NCBI GenBank assembly: GCA_002403995.1
Contig: DHIV01000032.1
Coordinates: forward strand, 5,592 to 26,955
Direction: 5' to 3'
DNA length: 21,364 bases
From: Gallionella sp. UBA4737
GTDB taxonomy: Bacteria; Pseudomonadota; Gammaproteobacteria; Burkholderiales; Gallionellaceae
The notes beneath the pieces are model-generated. The model searched no databases. It was not told where the DNA came from and was given only the letters and a program-made list of their open reading frames with translations. Positions 1 to 7,252 of this stretch are shown here, in pieces. Both the position numbers and the translations under genes were made by a program. How positions within the stretch are numbered: position 1 is the first letter of the stretch; the number at the start of each line of letters is the position of its first letter.

Positions 1-377
1 GGTTTGTATCGTTCTACATTCTGGCGCGCGATCGCCAAGTCTGCCTTTGCCGATGCCGCCGCGGCTTTATAGGTACGCGCGTCGATCTGAAACAAGGAGT
101 CGCCAGCTTTGACATCGCTGCCTTCCTGAAACAATCTTTTTTCGACCACCCCCTCGACGCGCGCGCGAACCTGCGCCGTGCGATAAGCCTGCAATCGCCC
201 GGGCAAATCCTGTGTAAGCGTCGCCTTGCCCGGAGCAACCGTAATCACATCCACTTCGGGAGGCGGCATGGCCGCTCCCGGACCGGGGCCTGCCGACGGC
301 TTGTCACCGCCGCCGCAACCGGATAGCGCAGCAGTCATCAATAGGATAGCAATGATGGTCTTGATTGGAGTTGTCAT
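1..377 (-). CDS. RND efflux periplasmic adaptor lipoprotein, N-terminal part (runs off left edge)
   Basis: Reads leftward from ATG at 377-375; only the first 125 residues are in the window and no stop is reached. The N-terminus is a lipoprotein signal (hydrophobic stretch, then lipobox LSGC with Cys21), followed by a Gly/Pro-rich linker and the start of a membrane-fusion fold (PPPEVDVITVAPGKATLTQD, then LPGRLQAYRTAQVRARVEG and VKAGDSLFQIDARTYKAAAA). The RARVEG / G-x-x-V-K-x-G-D-x-L-F-x-I-D pattern is the biotinyl-lipoyl-like half-motif of AcrA/MexA-type adaptors. These lipid-anchored periplasmic proteins bridge an RND inner-membrane pump and an outer-membrane channel. The pump gene would be expected further left. 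No strong Shine-Dalgarno is visible. Family is clear; substrate cannot be told. Confidence 0.88.
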   Translation of the reverse strand, partial: MTTPIKTIIAILLMTAALSGCGGGDKPSAGPGPGAAMPPPEVDVITVAPGKATLTQDLPGRLQAYRTAQVRARVEGVVEKRLFQEGSDVKAGDSLFQIDARTYKAAAASAKADLAIARQNVERYK

Positions 378-694
378 GTTGGGTATCTCTATATGATTTG
401 ATAAAAGCAATTCTTCTTCCTGGTGCGGCAAGCAATGACTTGATGGCGTTAACCAGCAACTCGGCACAATATTTGGTGACTTGGCCGGATGGCTATGCAT
501 CGTATATGCCAGCAAAAGAAGAGGTGGAACCAGGTTCTCTGCTTCGATGCATGAATTGCCCAGTGATTGTTGCGGCACAGGTTTCAAACGTGTACGGCGA
601 TCTTGATTCCCAAATACCTGAGATTCCAAATTCGCCCAACTACTGTATCAAACGATTGTTTGAAAATCAATCCGGGTGGGTCGATATCCCCAAT
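378..694. other. 317-bp gap between rsmI and the efflux adaptor gene
   Basis: No convincing gene. A rightward open frame from ATG at 443 runs to 814, but its last third is antisense to the end of rsmI. Its product (starting MALTSNSAQYLVTW) has a plausible composition but resembles nothing I recognise, and there is no Shine-Dalgarno. This interval should hold the promoter of the leftward adaptor gene, but no good -35/-10 pair could be picked out. I looked for RNase P RNA because rnpB often sits near rsmI; its conserved core motifs are absent. Confidence 0.5.
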
Positions 695-1558
695 TTATTC
701 GGGGTTTTTGATTTGCAAGGCCCGCTGGTACAGTTCGTTGCGGTTGGCCCCGCTGATCTTTGCGGCAAGTTGCACCGCCTGTTTGAGCGGCAATTCTTCG
801 AGCAACAGAGATAGCGTATTTAATGTTTCGACCGACAAACCTGCCTGCGTAACCGCACCGGAAACCAGCAGGACGAACTCGCCGCGTTGCCGGTTGCTGT
901 CGGATTGCAGCCACGCTTCGGCATCGCGCAATGCGCAGGCATGTATCGTCTCGAACAATTTGGTGATTTCGCGCGCCAGCACGAACTGCCGCTCACCGCC
1001 CAACACTGCGCACAGATCTGCGACGCATTCGACGATGCGGTGCGGTGCTTCGTAAAACACCAGCGTGCACGGGTAGCTGATCAACGATTGCAGGGTGGTA
1101 CGCCGAGCGGCGGATTTATTGGGCAAAAAACCGTAGAACAAAAAATGCGGCTCGTTCAAACCCGCCGCAGACAAAGCCGCCATCACCGCACTCGCCCCGG
1201 GGATAGGAATGACTCGCAAGCCTGCCGCCCGTACCGCCTGCACCAACAGCGCGCCGGGATCGCTGACAGCGGGAGTCCCCGCATCGCTGACAAAGGCCAC
1301 GCTTTGCCCGGCTTGCAACCGCGCAATGATTTTTTCCGCCGCGCCCCGTTCGTTGTGCTGATGCACCGCAATCATCCTGTTCGTGCTGATGCCGTGATGC
1401 GTCAACAAATGGGCGGTATTGCGCGTATCTTCGGCCGCAACCACGTCTGCGGCTGCCAGAACCTCCAGTGCGCGCAGCGTGATGTCACGCAGATTTCCTA
1501 TCGGGGTGGCAACTACATATAATGCGGCTTCCAACTTTTGCGGATGTTCGCTATGCAA
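695..1558 (-). CDS. rsmI: 16S rRNA (cytidine-1402 2'-O) methyltransferase
   Basis: 287-residue SAM-dependent tetrapyrrole-methylase-fold enzyme that 2'-O-methylates C1402 in the decoding centre of 16S rRNA. Family landmarks are all present: VVATPIGNLRDITLRALE near the N-terminus, AAEDTR, FVSDAGTPAVSDPGA, IPIPGASAVMAALSAAGL, FLPNKSAARR, FYEAPHRI and the C-terminal LPLKQAVQLAAKISG. Length matches E. coli RsmI closely. The start is taken as TTG at 1558-1556: it puts 12 residues before LYVVATPIGN, as in homologues, and has an AAGGGG Shine-Dalgarno 8 nt upstream, while an in-frame stop lies just above. This start overlaps the start of the divergent lpoA by a few bases. rsmI next to lpoA-yraN-diaA-dolP is the classic arrangement. 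Confidence 0.95.
   Translation of the reverse strand: MHSEHPQKLEAALYVVATPIGNLRDITLRALEVLAAADVVAAEDTRNTAHLLTHHGISTNRMIAVHQHNERGAAEKIIARLQAGQSVAFVSDAGTPAVSDPGALLVQAVRAAGLRVIPIPGASAVMAALSAAGLNEPHFLFYGFLPNKSAARRTTLQSLISYPCTLVFYEAPHRIVECVADLCAVLGGERQFVLAREITKLFETIHACALRDAEAWLQSDSNRQRGEFVLLVSGAVTQAGLSVETLNTLSLLLEELPLKQAVQLAAKISGANRNELYQRALQIKNPE
1495..1523 (+). promoter_or_regulatory. Candidate promoter of lpoA, inside the rsmI coding region
   Basis: A perfect TATAAT -10 hexamer lies at 1518-1523. The -35 about 17 bp upstream (TTCCTA at 1495-1500, or TTTCCT one base earlier) is poor. A transcript would begin near 1530, just ahead of the candidate lpoA starts. Because rsmI and lpoA overlap head to head, any lpoA promoter must lie within rsmI, which fits. 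Confidence 0.45.
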
Positions 1559-2782
1559 CGTGTAATCCCCTTACTCTTAACTTTGTTTGCACTATACGCT
1601 TGCACCGTACCGCATAAACCGGAAGTTGAGAAACCCATTCCTGCTGCAGAAGGGGTTGAGCAGCCCGCAACTACTCCGATCGGCGGTGAAACGCCTGTGC
1701 CACAGGTGCCCGGTGAAGCGCCCACAGTCACTTTGCCCAGTGAGATCATCCCTGCGCCACCCGTGCTCCCCACTGAAACGCCGTTCCCGCATATTGCGCT
1801 GCTGCTGCCGTTGCATTCGGCGATTTTCGGCCCCTCAGCCGATGCCGTGCAGCAAGGCTTTATGGCGGCGATCAATCCTAAAAGACTGATATTGCCGGTG
1901 CGCGTATACAGTGATTTTGACGAGAACAATAGCGTCGTCGCCGTTTATCGCCAGGCTATCGCAAACGGCGCGCGGGCAGTGGTGGGGCCGCTGACACGCA
2001 CCGGCGTGAGCGCGCTGGCGGCAGAACGCGATATTCCAGTACCGACATTGGCTTTGAACATCGTGGAAGGCCAATCTGCTCCGAATTTGTATTTTTTTGG
2101 CATGTCGGTAGAAACAGAAGCGCGGCAAGTCGCGCAACTGGCCAAACAGCAAGGCCTGCATCAGGCCATCATCATCACCACACACACGCAACTGTCCCAG
2201 CGCCTGCAATCGGCTTTTGAGGAGGAATGGGCCAACCAGGACAGAGGCATTCTGCGCGAGATCGAATACAACGACGATCCAACCGTGTTTGCGGACATCG
2301 CCAACATAGCTGACACGATGGTATTTCTCGCTATCGGCGCCGAAAAAGCGCGTTTGATCCGCCCTTATCTTCCGAACAAATTGCCGATCTATGCCACCTC
2401 GCAGATTTTTGTCGGCAACGACAACACCCTGACCAATTATGACCTGAACGGCATCCACTTTGTCGATATGCCGTGGTTGTTGCAGCCCGACCACCCCGCC
2501 GTGATGATCTATCCGCGCGCCAACCCGCCGCTTTCAGCAGACCGCGAGCGGCTTTACGCGCTGGGAATAGATTCATTCCGGCTGATTCAATTGATGCTTG
2601 CCGGCAAAATCGATTCCGCTTTGCCGCTGGACGGGGTGAGCGGCCAGATCCAGCTCAATGGCCACAACTTCCAGCATATGGGGATTCAGGCAGTGTTTGC
2701 GCAGGGGCGCGCCCAACTGGGCGACGCGCCTGCCGCGCCCACCTCACAAATGTTCCCGGACCAAACAATCAACACGCCATGA
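1553..2782 (+). CDS. lpoA: Penicillin-binding protein activator LpoA, C-terminal-domain-only form
   Basis: Outer-membrane lipoprotein of the LpoA/LppC family, which activates the bifunctional peptidoglycan synthase PBP1A in E. coli. From ATG 1553 the product is 409 residues with a short lipoprotein signal (MQRVIPLLLTLFALYAC, Cys17). In-frame TTG 1538 and ATG 1544 would only lengthen the region before the signal. A Pro-rich linker of about 60 residues follows, then the periplasmic-binding-protein-like domain (PHIALLLPL, ARAVVGPLTRTGVSALA, PTLALN, AIIITTHTQ, PIYATSQIF, ALGIDSFRLIQ, GQIQLNGHNF). The N-terminal TPR-like domain of gammaproteobacterial LpoA is absent; the linker takes its place. 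The final TGA overlaps the yraN ATG by 4 bp, implying co-translation. Family assignment is secure; the exact partner synthase is inferred. Confidence 0.88.
   Translation: MQRVIPLLLTLFALYACTVPHKPEVEKPIPAAEGVEQPATTPIGGETPVPQVPGEAPTVTLPSEIIPAPPVLPTETPFPHIALLLPLHSAIFGPSADAVQQGFMAAINPKRLILPVRVYSDFDENNSVVAVYRQAIANGARAVVGPLTRTGVSALAAERDIPVPTLALNIVEGQSAPNLYFFGMSVETEARQVAQLAKQQGLHQAIIITTHTQLSQRLQSAFEEEWANQDRGILREIEYNDDPTVFADIANIADTMVFLAIGAEKARLIRPYLPNKLPIYATSQIFVGNDNTLTNYDLNGIHFVDMPWLLQPDHPAVMIYPRANPPLSADRERLYALGIDSFRLIQLMLAGKIDSALPLDGVSGQIQLNGHNFQHMGIQAVFAQGRAQLGDAPAAPTSQMFPDQTINTP
1567..1572 (-). promoter_or_regulatory. Shine-Dalgarno of rsmI that supports a TTG start
   Basis: AAGGGG on the minus strand, 8 nt before the TTG at 1558. 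No ATG or GTG start exists nearby in this frame and a TAA lies upstream, so this site decides the start. It lies inside the signal-peptide codons of lpoA. Confidence 0.6.
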
Positions 2783-3123
2783 CCACTCATGGCGCGCAGG
2801 CTGAACAACTCGCTGCGCAGTATTTGCAGCAGCAGGGCTTGAAATTGATCGCGCAAAACTATCGCAGTCGCTTTGGAGAGATAGATTTGATCATGCATGA
2901 TGGAACAACGGTAGTATTCATCGAGGTGCGCCTGCGTCGCAATGCCGGCTTTGGCGGGGCCGCGGCAAGTATTGATGCGCGCAAGCAAAAACGCATCATC
3001 AGTACCGCGCAACAATATCTTGCCGGTCTTGCGCGCGTCCCGCCATGCCGCTTCGATGCTGTGCTGTTCGACGATGCCCGGGAAGGCAATATGCAATGGC
3101 TCAAGAATGCGTTCGATGCTTGA
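2779..3123 (+). CDS. yraN: UPF0102 / YraN family nuclease-like protein
   Basis: 114-residue protein of the YraN (UPF0102) family with a predicted Holliday-junction-resolvase/restriction-endonuclease-like fold. Visible landmarks are the N-terminal G-x-x-A-E (GAQAEQLAAQYLQQQG), RFGEIDLIMHDGTTVVFIEV with the Asp of the E-I-D triplet and the Glu of F-I-E-V, then RLRRNAGFGGAAASID and the basic DARKQKRIISTAQQYL. This E-x-D...E-x-[KR] pattern is the presumed metal site. Start ATG 2779 overlaps the lpoA stop as ATGA, which fixes it. Cellular function is not established for the family. Its position between lpoA and diaA is conserved from E. coli. Confidence 0.92.
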   Translation: MTTHGAQAEQLAAQYLQQQGLKLIAQNYRSRFGEIDLIMHDGTTVVFIEVRLRRNAGFGGAAASIDARKQKRIISTAQQYLAGLARVPPCRFDAVLFDDAREGNMQWLKNAFDA

Positions 3124-3260
3124 TTCGGTTAATATCCGCAATCGCGTTGGCAGCAACAGATATGTGTGCTTCAGGAATTCATTTTGCGAGATGGCTGACC
3201 GTGCACGGTGATCAAAGTATTTGCGGCGCGCAGGACTGCAGCTCCGCTTCCCGGAAGACT

Positions 3261-3292
3261 GCTCCCTGCGTTGCATCAGCGCAGCAGGGAGC
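3261..3292 (+). promoter_or_regulatory. GC-rich hairpin in the yraN-diaA gap
   Basis: GCTCCCTGC at 3261-3269 pairs perfectly with GCAGGGAGC at 3284-3292 across a 14-nt loop. No T-run follows, so it is not a standard intrinsic terminator. It sits about 70 nt before the diaA start in a 241-bp gap inside an otherwise tightly packed operon. It could be an attenuator, an mRNA processing or stability element, or chance. Confidence 0.35.
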
Positions 3293-3352
3293 CTCACGGT
3301 GAATGATCGGGCATAACCAATGTTGATTGGCTCAACCGCAAAATGAATTTCT

Positions 3353-3357
3353 GGAGG
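3353..3357 (+). promoter_or_regulatory. Shine-Dalgarno selecting the downstream ATG of diaA
   Basis: GGAGG lies 7 nt before ATG 3365 but only 1 nt before the in-frame ATG 3359, so 3365 is the better start. Confidence 0.7.
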
Positions 3358-3364
3358 CATGCAC

Positions 3365-3952
3365 ATGGACATCAATAAACGCATCATCAAACATTTCAAG
3401 GACAGCGCTGAGATCAAGCTGAAAGTAAAGGATGGGCTGGCACAGCCGATTGCCAACAGCGCGCAAATTTTCTTCGACTGTGTCACCAACGACCACAAGA
3501 TTCTGTGCTGTGGAAATGGCGGCTCGGCGGCCGACGCCCAGCATTTCGCGGCAGAACTGATTAACCGCTTTGAAAAAGAGCGCCCCGGCCTGGCGTGTGT
3601 CGCGCTGACCACCGATAGCTCAGTGCTGACTTCGATCGCCAACGATTATGACTACAACCAGATCTTTTCCAAGCAGGTGCGTGCGCTGGGCTTGCCCGGT
3701 GACAGCCTGCTGGCGATCTCTACCAGCGGCAATTCGCCGAATGTGGTGGCTGCCATTCATGCGGCTCACGAACGCGATATGCGCGTGATCGCTCTGACCG
3801 GACGCGATGGCGGTGAAATGGCCCGCTCGCTGCGCCCCGACGATGTATTGATTTGCGTGGATGCGCAAAGCACCGCGCGCATCCAGGAAGTGCATTTGCT
3901 GACCCTGCATTGCCTGTGCGATATCATTGATTATCTTCTGTTGGGGGAATGA
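3365..3952 (+). CDS. diaA: SIS-domain phosphoheptose isomerase-like protein (DiaA/GmhA)
   Basis: 195-residue sugar-isomerase (SIS) protein. Landmarks are CGNGGSAADAQHFAAEL (about residues 49-65, with the Glu64 that GmhA uses in catalysis), STSGNS (119-124), ALTGRDGG and ARIQEVHLLTLHCLCDIID (171-189) with the Gln/His pair. The C-terminus is closer to E. coli DiaA, a DnaA-binding initiation factor, and synteny (lpoA-yraN-diaA-dolP) points the same way. However, the catalytic residues of GmhA appear intact and rfaE2, a heptose-pathway gene, is two genes downstream. It may therefore act as the sedoheptulose-7-phosphate isomerase, or do both jobs. GGAGG 7 nt upstream supports this start. Its TGA overlaps the dolP ATG by 4 bp. 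Confidence 0.85.
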   Translation: MDINKRIIKHFKDSAEIKLKVKDGLAQPIANSAQIFFDCVTNDHKILCCGNGGSAADAQHFAAELINRFEKERPGLACVALTTDSSVLTSIANDYDYNQIFSKQVRALGLPGDSLLAISTSGNSPNVVAAIHAAHERDMRVIALTGRDGGEMARSLRPDDVLICVDAQSTARIQEVHLLTLHCLCDIIDYLLLGE

Positions 3953-4521
3953 CCGTGCGCGTCGTTGCCATGATGCTGCTCGTGCTGGTATCCGGCTCCC
4001 TGCAAGGCTGTTTTCCCGTCGTTGCGGCAGGTGTGGGCGCGGGGGTCATGCTGGCGCAGGATCGCCGCACCAGGGACGCAATTATTGAAGATCAGAAGAT
4101 CGAAGCCATGGCGGTCGAACGCATCGACAAACAATTGAAAAGCGTGATGCATGTCAACGTGACAAGCTACGATCACAATGTGCTGGTCAGCGGAGAAGTG
4201 CCGGACGATCAAACCAGAATGGAGATTGAAAAAATCGTCTCCGCCATTGAAAAAGTACATGTTGTGTACAACGAACTGGCCGTTTCCAGCAGCAGTTCAC
4301 TTGCATCACGCAGCAATGATGGGCTGATCACCTCAAACGTAAAACTGAGATTCGTTAACGACAAACGCTTCAATGCCGATCACATCAAAGTCGTTACCGA
4401 AAATGGCACGGTATATCTGATGGGCTTGGTCAAACATGAAGAGGCTGATGCCGCCTCCGATGTCGCCAGCACCACCAAAGGTGTGCGGCGCGTGGTCAGA
4501 CTGTTCGAATATCTCGACTGA
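3949..4521 (+). CDS. dolP: Dual-BON-domain outer-membrane lipoprotein DolP (YraP)
   Basis: 190 residues. The signal peptide ends in lipobox LQGC (Cys21), followed by a Gly-rich FPVVAAGVGAGVMLAQDRRT segment typical of YraP/DolP. Two BON domains follow (about residues 47-113 and 125-190), each with the V-x-V-x-x-x-x-V/Y-L-x-G pattern (HNVLVSGEVPD; GTVYLMGLVKHEEAD). DolP binds anionic phospholipid in the outer membrane and supports BAM function and envelope integrity. ATGA overlap with diaA, and a stop directly abutting the next ATG, indicate one transcription unit. A short Ser-rich linker between the domains (SSSSSLASRS) is the only oddity. Confidence 0.9.
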   Translation: MTVRVVAMMLLVLVSGSLQGCFPVVAAGVGAGVMLAQDRRTRDAIIEDQKIEAMAVERIDKQLKSVMHVNVTSYDHNVLVSGEVPDDQTRMEIEKIVSAIEKVHVVYNELAVSSSSSLASRSNDGLITSNVKLRFVNDKRFNADHIKVVTENGTVYLMGLVKHEEADAASDVASTTKGVRRVVRLFEYLD

Positions 4522-5007
4522 ATGTATTCCGCACCCGCTTTCGAACGCAAAATTTGCACGGCTGACAATCTTGCCGCGCGGATAGCCACCTTGCCGCGCC
4601 CCATCGTGTTCACCAACGGCTGTTTCGACGTGCTGCATCGCGGCCATGTGACCTACCTTGCTCAAGCCCGCACACTGGGCGCTGCGCTCATCATAGGCGT
4701 GAACAGCGATGCTTCGGTGAAACGGCAAGGCAAGGGCGATGACCGTCCGATCAACAGCGAGCAGGATCGCATGATGGTGCTTGCCGCGCTGGAATCGGTC
4801 AGCCTGGTGGTCAAGTTCGACGAAGACACGCCGCTGAACCTGATCCTTGCCTGCCGCCCCGATGTATTGGTAAAAGGGGGCGATTGGCAGGTCGAAAAAA
4901 TCGTCGGCGCAAAGGAAGTGCAAGGCTGGGGCGGAGCGGTGCACAGTATCCCGTTCTTGCACGAACGTTCCACCACCGCGTTATTGAAAAAGATCCGTTC
5001 GCTATAG
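4522..5007 (+). CDS. rfaE2: D-glycero-beta-D-manno-heptose 1-phosphate adenylyltransferase
   Basis: 161-residue stand-alone counterpart of the C-terminal half of E. coli HldE (also called HldC), which activates heptose-1-phosphate with ATP to ADP-heptose for LPS inner core. The nucleotidyltransferase signature is NGCFDVLHRGH (residues 32-42, HxGH at 39-42), then IIGVNSDASVKRQGKG, RPINSEQDRMMVLAALESV, PDVLVKGGDW and the C-terminal ERSTTALLKKI. Begins immediately after the dolP stop. The kinase partner (RfaE1 type) is not in the window. Together with the SIS isomerase upstream, this suggests LPS heptose synthesis is partly encoded here. Confidence 0.93.
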   Translation: MYSAPAFERKICTADNLAARIATLPRPIVFTNGCFDVLHRGHVTYLAQARTLGAALIIGVNSDASVKRQGKGDDRPINSEQDRMMVLAALESVSLVVKFDEDTPLNLILACRPDVLVKGGDWQVEKIVGAKEVQGWGGAVHSIPFLHERSTTALLKKIRSL

Positions 5008-5010
5008 ACC

Positions 5011-5373
5011 ATGACAGAACAACCCACCGAAATCACGCTGCACCAGCAGTCGCGCAAGCTGGAAATCGCCTTTGCCGACGGCTCGCGTTATCGCTTTTCC
5101 TATGAGTTTTTGCGGGTGCATTCGCCCTCTGCAGAGGTGCGCGGCCACGGCCCTGGACAGGAAGTGCTGCAAACCGGCAAGCAAGCCGTGAATGTGCTTG
5201 GCGTGGAGCCGGTAGGCAGCTATGCGATGAAGATCATGTTCGATGACGGCCACGACAGCGGCCTGTATACATGGGAATATCTTCGGCATCTGGGTGAGAA
5301 TCAGGACGCGCTGTGGCAGGATTACCTGCGCCGGATCGAAGAAGCGGGTGCCTCGCGCGCGCCAACGCGGTAG
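5011..5373 (+). CDS. DUF971 (gamma-butyrobetaine hydroxylase-like N-terminal domain) protein
   Basis: 120 residues, a small beta-rich protein matching DUF971. Landmarks are TEITLHQQSRKLEIAFADG near the start, YRFSYEFLRVHSPSAEVRGHG (split around the invariant R-V-x-S-P-S-A-E-V-x-G-H), VNVLGVEPVGSYAMKIMFDD and the HDSGLYTWEYLRHLG motif. The same domain caps gamma-butyrobetaine hydroxylases, where it binds zinc; stand-alone members have been linked by context to iron-sulfur and ubiquinone genes, but no firm role is known. It starts 3 nt after rfaE2 and is followed by ubiE, the usual betaproteobacterial neighbour. Confidence 0.88.
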   Translation: MTEQPTEITLHQQSRKLEIAFADGSRYRFSYEFLRVHSPSAEVRGHGPGQEVLQTGKQAVNVLGVEPVGSYAMKIMFDDGHDSGLYTWEYLRHLGENQDALWQDYLRRIEEAGASRAPTR

Positions 5374-5418
5374 AATCTCCGCAGCATTTCTGCACGATCG
5401 ATCAACAGGGACATAAGC

Positions 5419-6150
5419 ATGGCTGATACACACTTCGGTTTCGAAACCGTCTCGGAAGAAGAAAAAGCCAGACGCGTCGCCGGTGTGTTCACTTCGGTTG
5501 CCGGCAAGTACGATGTGATGAACGACCTGATGTCAGCGGGCTTGCATCGCATCTGGAAGCGCTTTGCGGTCAACATCAGCGGCGTGCGCGCCGGCCAGCG
5601 TGTGCTGGATGTGGCGGGCGGCTCTGCGGACCTGTCGCGGCTGTTCCTCAAAAAAGTCGGCAGCAGCGGGCAAGTGGTGCTCACCGACATCAACAACGCC
5701 ATGCTGCGCGTTGGACGCGACCGTTTGCTCGACGAAGGTTACACCACGCCGGTCACGCAATGCGATGCCGAACACCTGCCGTTCCCGGATAATTATTTCG
5801 ACTGCGTCAGCATCGCCTTCGGCCTGCGCAATGTCACGCACAAAGATATCGCACTGCGCGAGATGCAGCGCGTGCTCAGCCCGGGTGGTCGCCTGGTCGT
5901 GCTGGAATTTTCCAAGGTAGCCAAACCGCTGGAAAAAATTTACGACGCCTATTCATTCAAGTTGCTGCCCAAGATCGGGCAACTCATCGCCAACGATGCC
6001 GACAGCTATCGTTACCTTGCCGAATCCATCCGCATGCATCCGGGTCAGGAGGAATTGAAGAAAATGATGGAAGACGCAGGGTTGGAAAAGGTCGAATACT
6101 TCAATATGACAGGCGGTGTGGTTGCAGTGCATCGCGGTTACAAATTTTAA
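5419..6150 (+). CDS. ubiE: Ubiquinone/menaquinone biosynthesis C-methyltransferase
   Basis: 243-residue class I SAM methyltransferase that C-methylates the benzoquinol ring in ubiquinone synthesis (and the demethylmenaquinone ring where present). UbiE landmarks are FGFETVSEEEKARRV, VAGKYDVMNDLMSAGLHRIW, motif I VLDVAGGSADLS (this copy has GGSAD where GGTGD is commoner), DINNAMLRVGRDR, CDAEHLPFPDNYFDCVS, FGLRNVTHKDIALREM and the C-terminal MTGGVVAVHRGYKF. AGGG 8 nt before the ATG is a reasonable Shine-Dalgarno. It heads the ubi group whose other members, ubiJ and ubiB, lie three genes downstream. Confidence 0.97.
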   Translation: MADTHFGFETVSEEEKARRVAGVFTSVAGKYDVMNDLMSAGLHRIWKRFAVNISGVRAGQRVLDVAGGSADLSRLFLKKVGSSGQVVLTDINNAMLRVGRDRLLDEGYTTPVTQCDAEHLPFPDNYFDCVSIAFGLRNVTHKDIALREMQRVLSPGGRLVVLEFSKVAKPLEKIYDAYSFKLLPKIGQLIANDADSYRYLAESIRMHPGQEELKKMMEDAGLEKVEYFNMTGGVVAVHRGYKF

Positions 6151-6223
6151 TTCGGTCTCATGCAAATACATATTCAAGCAATTTTATGCTGCAGGTCAGC
6201 TTAACCGCCTTGAACTATTTCAT

Positions 6224-7150
6224 ATGGCACAGCGCTTAGAAAAACTTGCAATCCTGTTTGCTGATATCTGCGGCAGCACGGCACTCTATGAAAAACTTGG
6301 AGACGATCTGGCGCGCAAAATCATCTCGCGTTGTATCACCACGATGACCAGCAGAATTCCCGCCTATCAAGGCAAGCTGATCAAGACCATAGGCGATGAG
6401 ATCATGGTCACCTTCCCGAGCGCTGAAGCCGCTTTTAATGCTGCCTGCGCAATGCATTTGGCCATGAAAAACGATCAGCCGTTGGACGATACCCCCCTGC
6501 ACATCCGCATCGGCTTCAATTTTGGCGAGGTGATCCAGGAATCCGATGATGTATTCGGTAACACCGTCAATGTCGCCGCACGCGTCGCGGCAATAACCCG
6601 AGCGGGCCAAACCATGGCGACCCAGGCGGTATTCATCGCCCTGCCTGCTGATTTGAGAAACAGGATGCGTCAAATATTGCGCGCCGAATTCAAAGGCAAG
6701 CAGGAATATCATGAGGTATACCAGGTCATCTGCGAGCAGGAGGACACGCTGAGCACACGTTTCGGCATGCCCGCATACCGCAAGCCTCCGGACAACGACG
6801 AGGAGATGCTGTTGCGATATCGCGACCAGACGTTCAGGATCGACAATGAGCACAGAAGTGCGGTGCTGGGTCGTGATGAAACCTGCGATCTCGTCGTGCT
6901 GGGCGACCTTGCTTCGCGGCTGCATATCAACATCGAATTGCGTTCCGGTAAATTCATCATCACCGACCGGAGCACCAACGGAACCTATATTCGTTTCAGC
7001 GACGGCAGTGTGGCGCATATCACCCGCGAGGAAATCTCCCTCAAGGGAAACGGCTTTATCAGTCTGGGGCAATCGTTTGCCGAGAACCCTGCCGATGTGG
7101 TCGAGTTTTTGATCTCGCCTGCTCATGCCAGACACAGACATGCGCAGTAG
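6224..7150 (+). CDS. Class III adenylate/guanylate cyclase with C-terminal FHA domain
   Basis: 308 residues. Residues 1-175 form a class III cyclase catalytic domain: FADICGSTALYEKLG with metal ligand Asp14, KTIGDEIMVTFPS with Lys54 and second metal ligand Asp58, RIGFNFGEV, then DDVFGNTVNVAARV with Asp109, Asn116 and Arg120. The Lys/Asp pair suggests ATP as substrate. Residues about 200-296 are an FHA phosphothreonine-binding domain with a complete signature: Gly216-Arg217, Ser231, His234 and DRSTNGTYI (248-256). No membrane helix or signal, so cytosolic. An upstream in-frame start at 6116 would overlap the end of ubiE and lacks family sequence, so ATG 6224 is preferred although no clear Shine-Dalgarno precedes it. 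Probably couples Ser/Thr phosphorylation to cyclic nucleotide output; inferred only from domains. Confidence 0.9.
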   Translation: MAQRLEKLAILFADICGSTALYEKLGDDLARKIISRCITTMTSRIPAYQGKLIKTIGDEIMVTFPSAEAAFNAACAMHLAMKNDQPLDDTPLHIRIGFNFGEVIQESDDVFGNTVNVAARVAAITRAGQTMATQAVFIALPADLRNRMRQILRAEFKGKQEYHEVYQVICEQEDTLSTRFGMPAYRKPPDNDEEMLLRYRDQTFRIDNEHRSAVLGRDETCDLVVLGDLASRLHINIELRSGKFIITDRSTNGTYIRFSDGSVAHITREEISLKGNGFISLGQSFAENPADVVEFLISPAHARHRHAQ

Positions 7151-7252
7151 TGTCGGCTCTTTGTCCCCGCAAAGCCGCAGGCAAAATGCCTCGGGTAAAT
7201 TAACGGATGCCTGCTCAACGTGAGCGATGCGCACGCCAAATGACTGCATACG

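Noticed and set aside
378..694. RNase P RNA gene next to rsmI
   Set aside because: The conserved RNase P RNA core sequences are not present and the interval is too short.
670..715. CCCC...GGGG followed by TTTTT near the end of rsmI as a terminator
   Set aside because: Only a 4-bp stem and the T-run is on the wrong strand for rsmI; no rightward gene ends there.
443..814. Rightward open frame of about 124 residues between the efflux adaptor gene and rsmI
   Set aside because: It overlaps the end of rsmI antisense by about 120 bp, has no Shine-Dalgarno and no recognisable family. Kept only as a remark in the gap entry.
6236..7249. 337-residue leftward open frame antisense to the cyclase-FHA gene
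   Set aside because: The sense frame has complete cyclase and FHA motifs; the antisense product has none.
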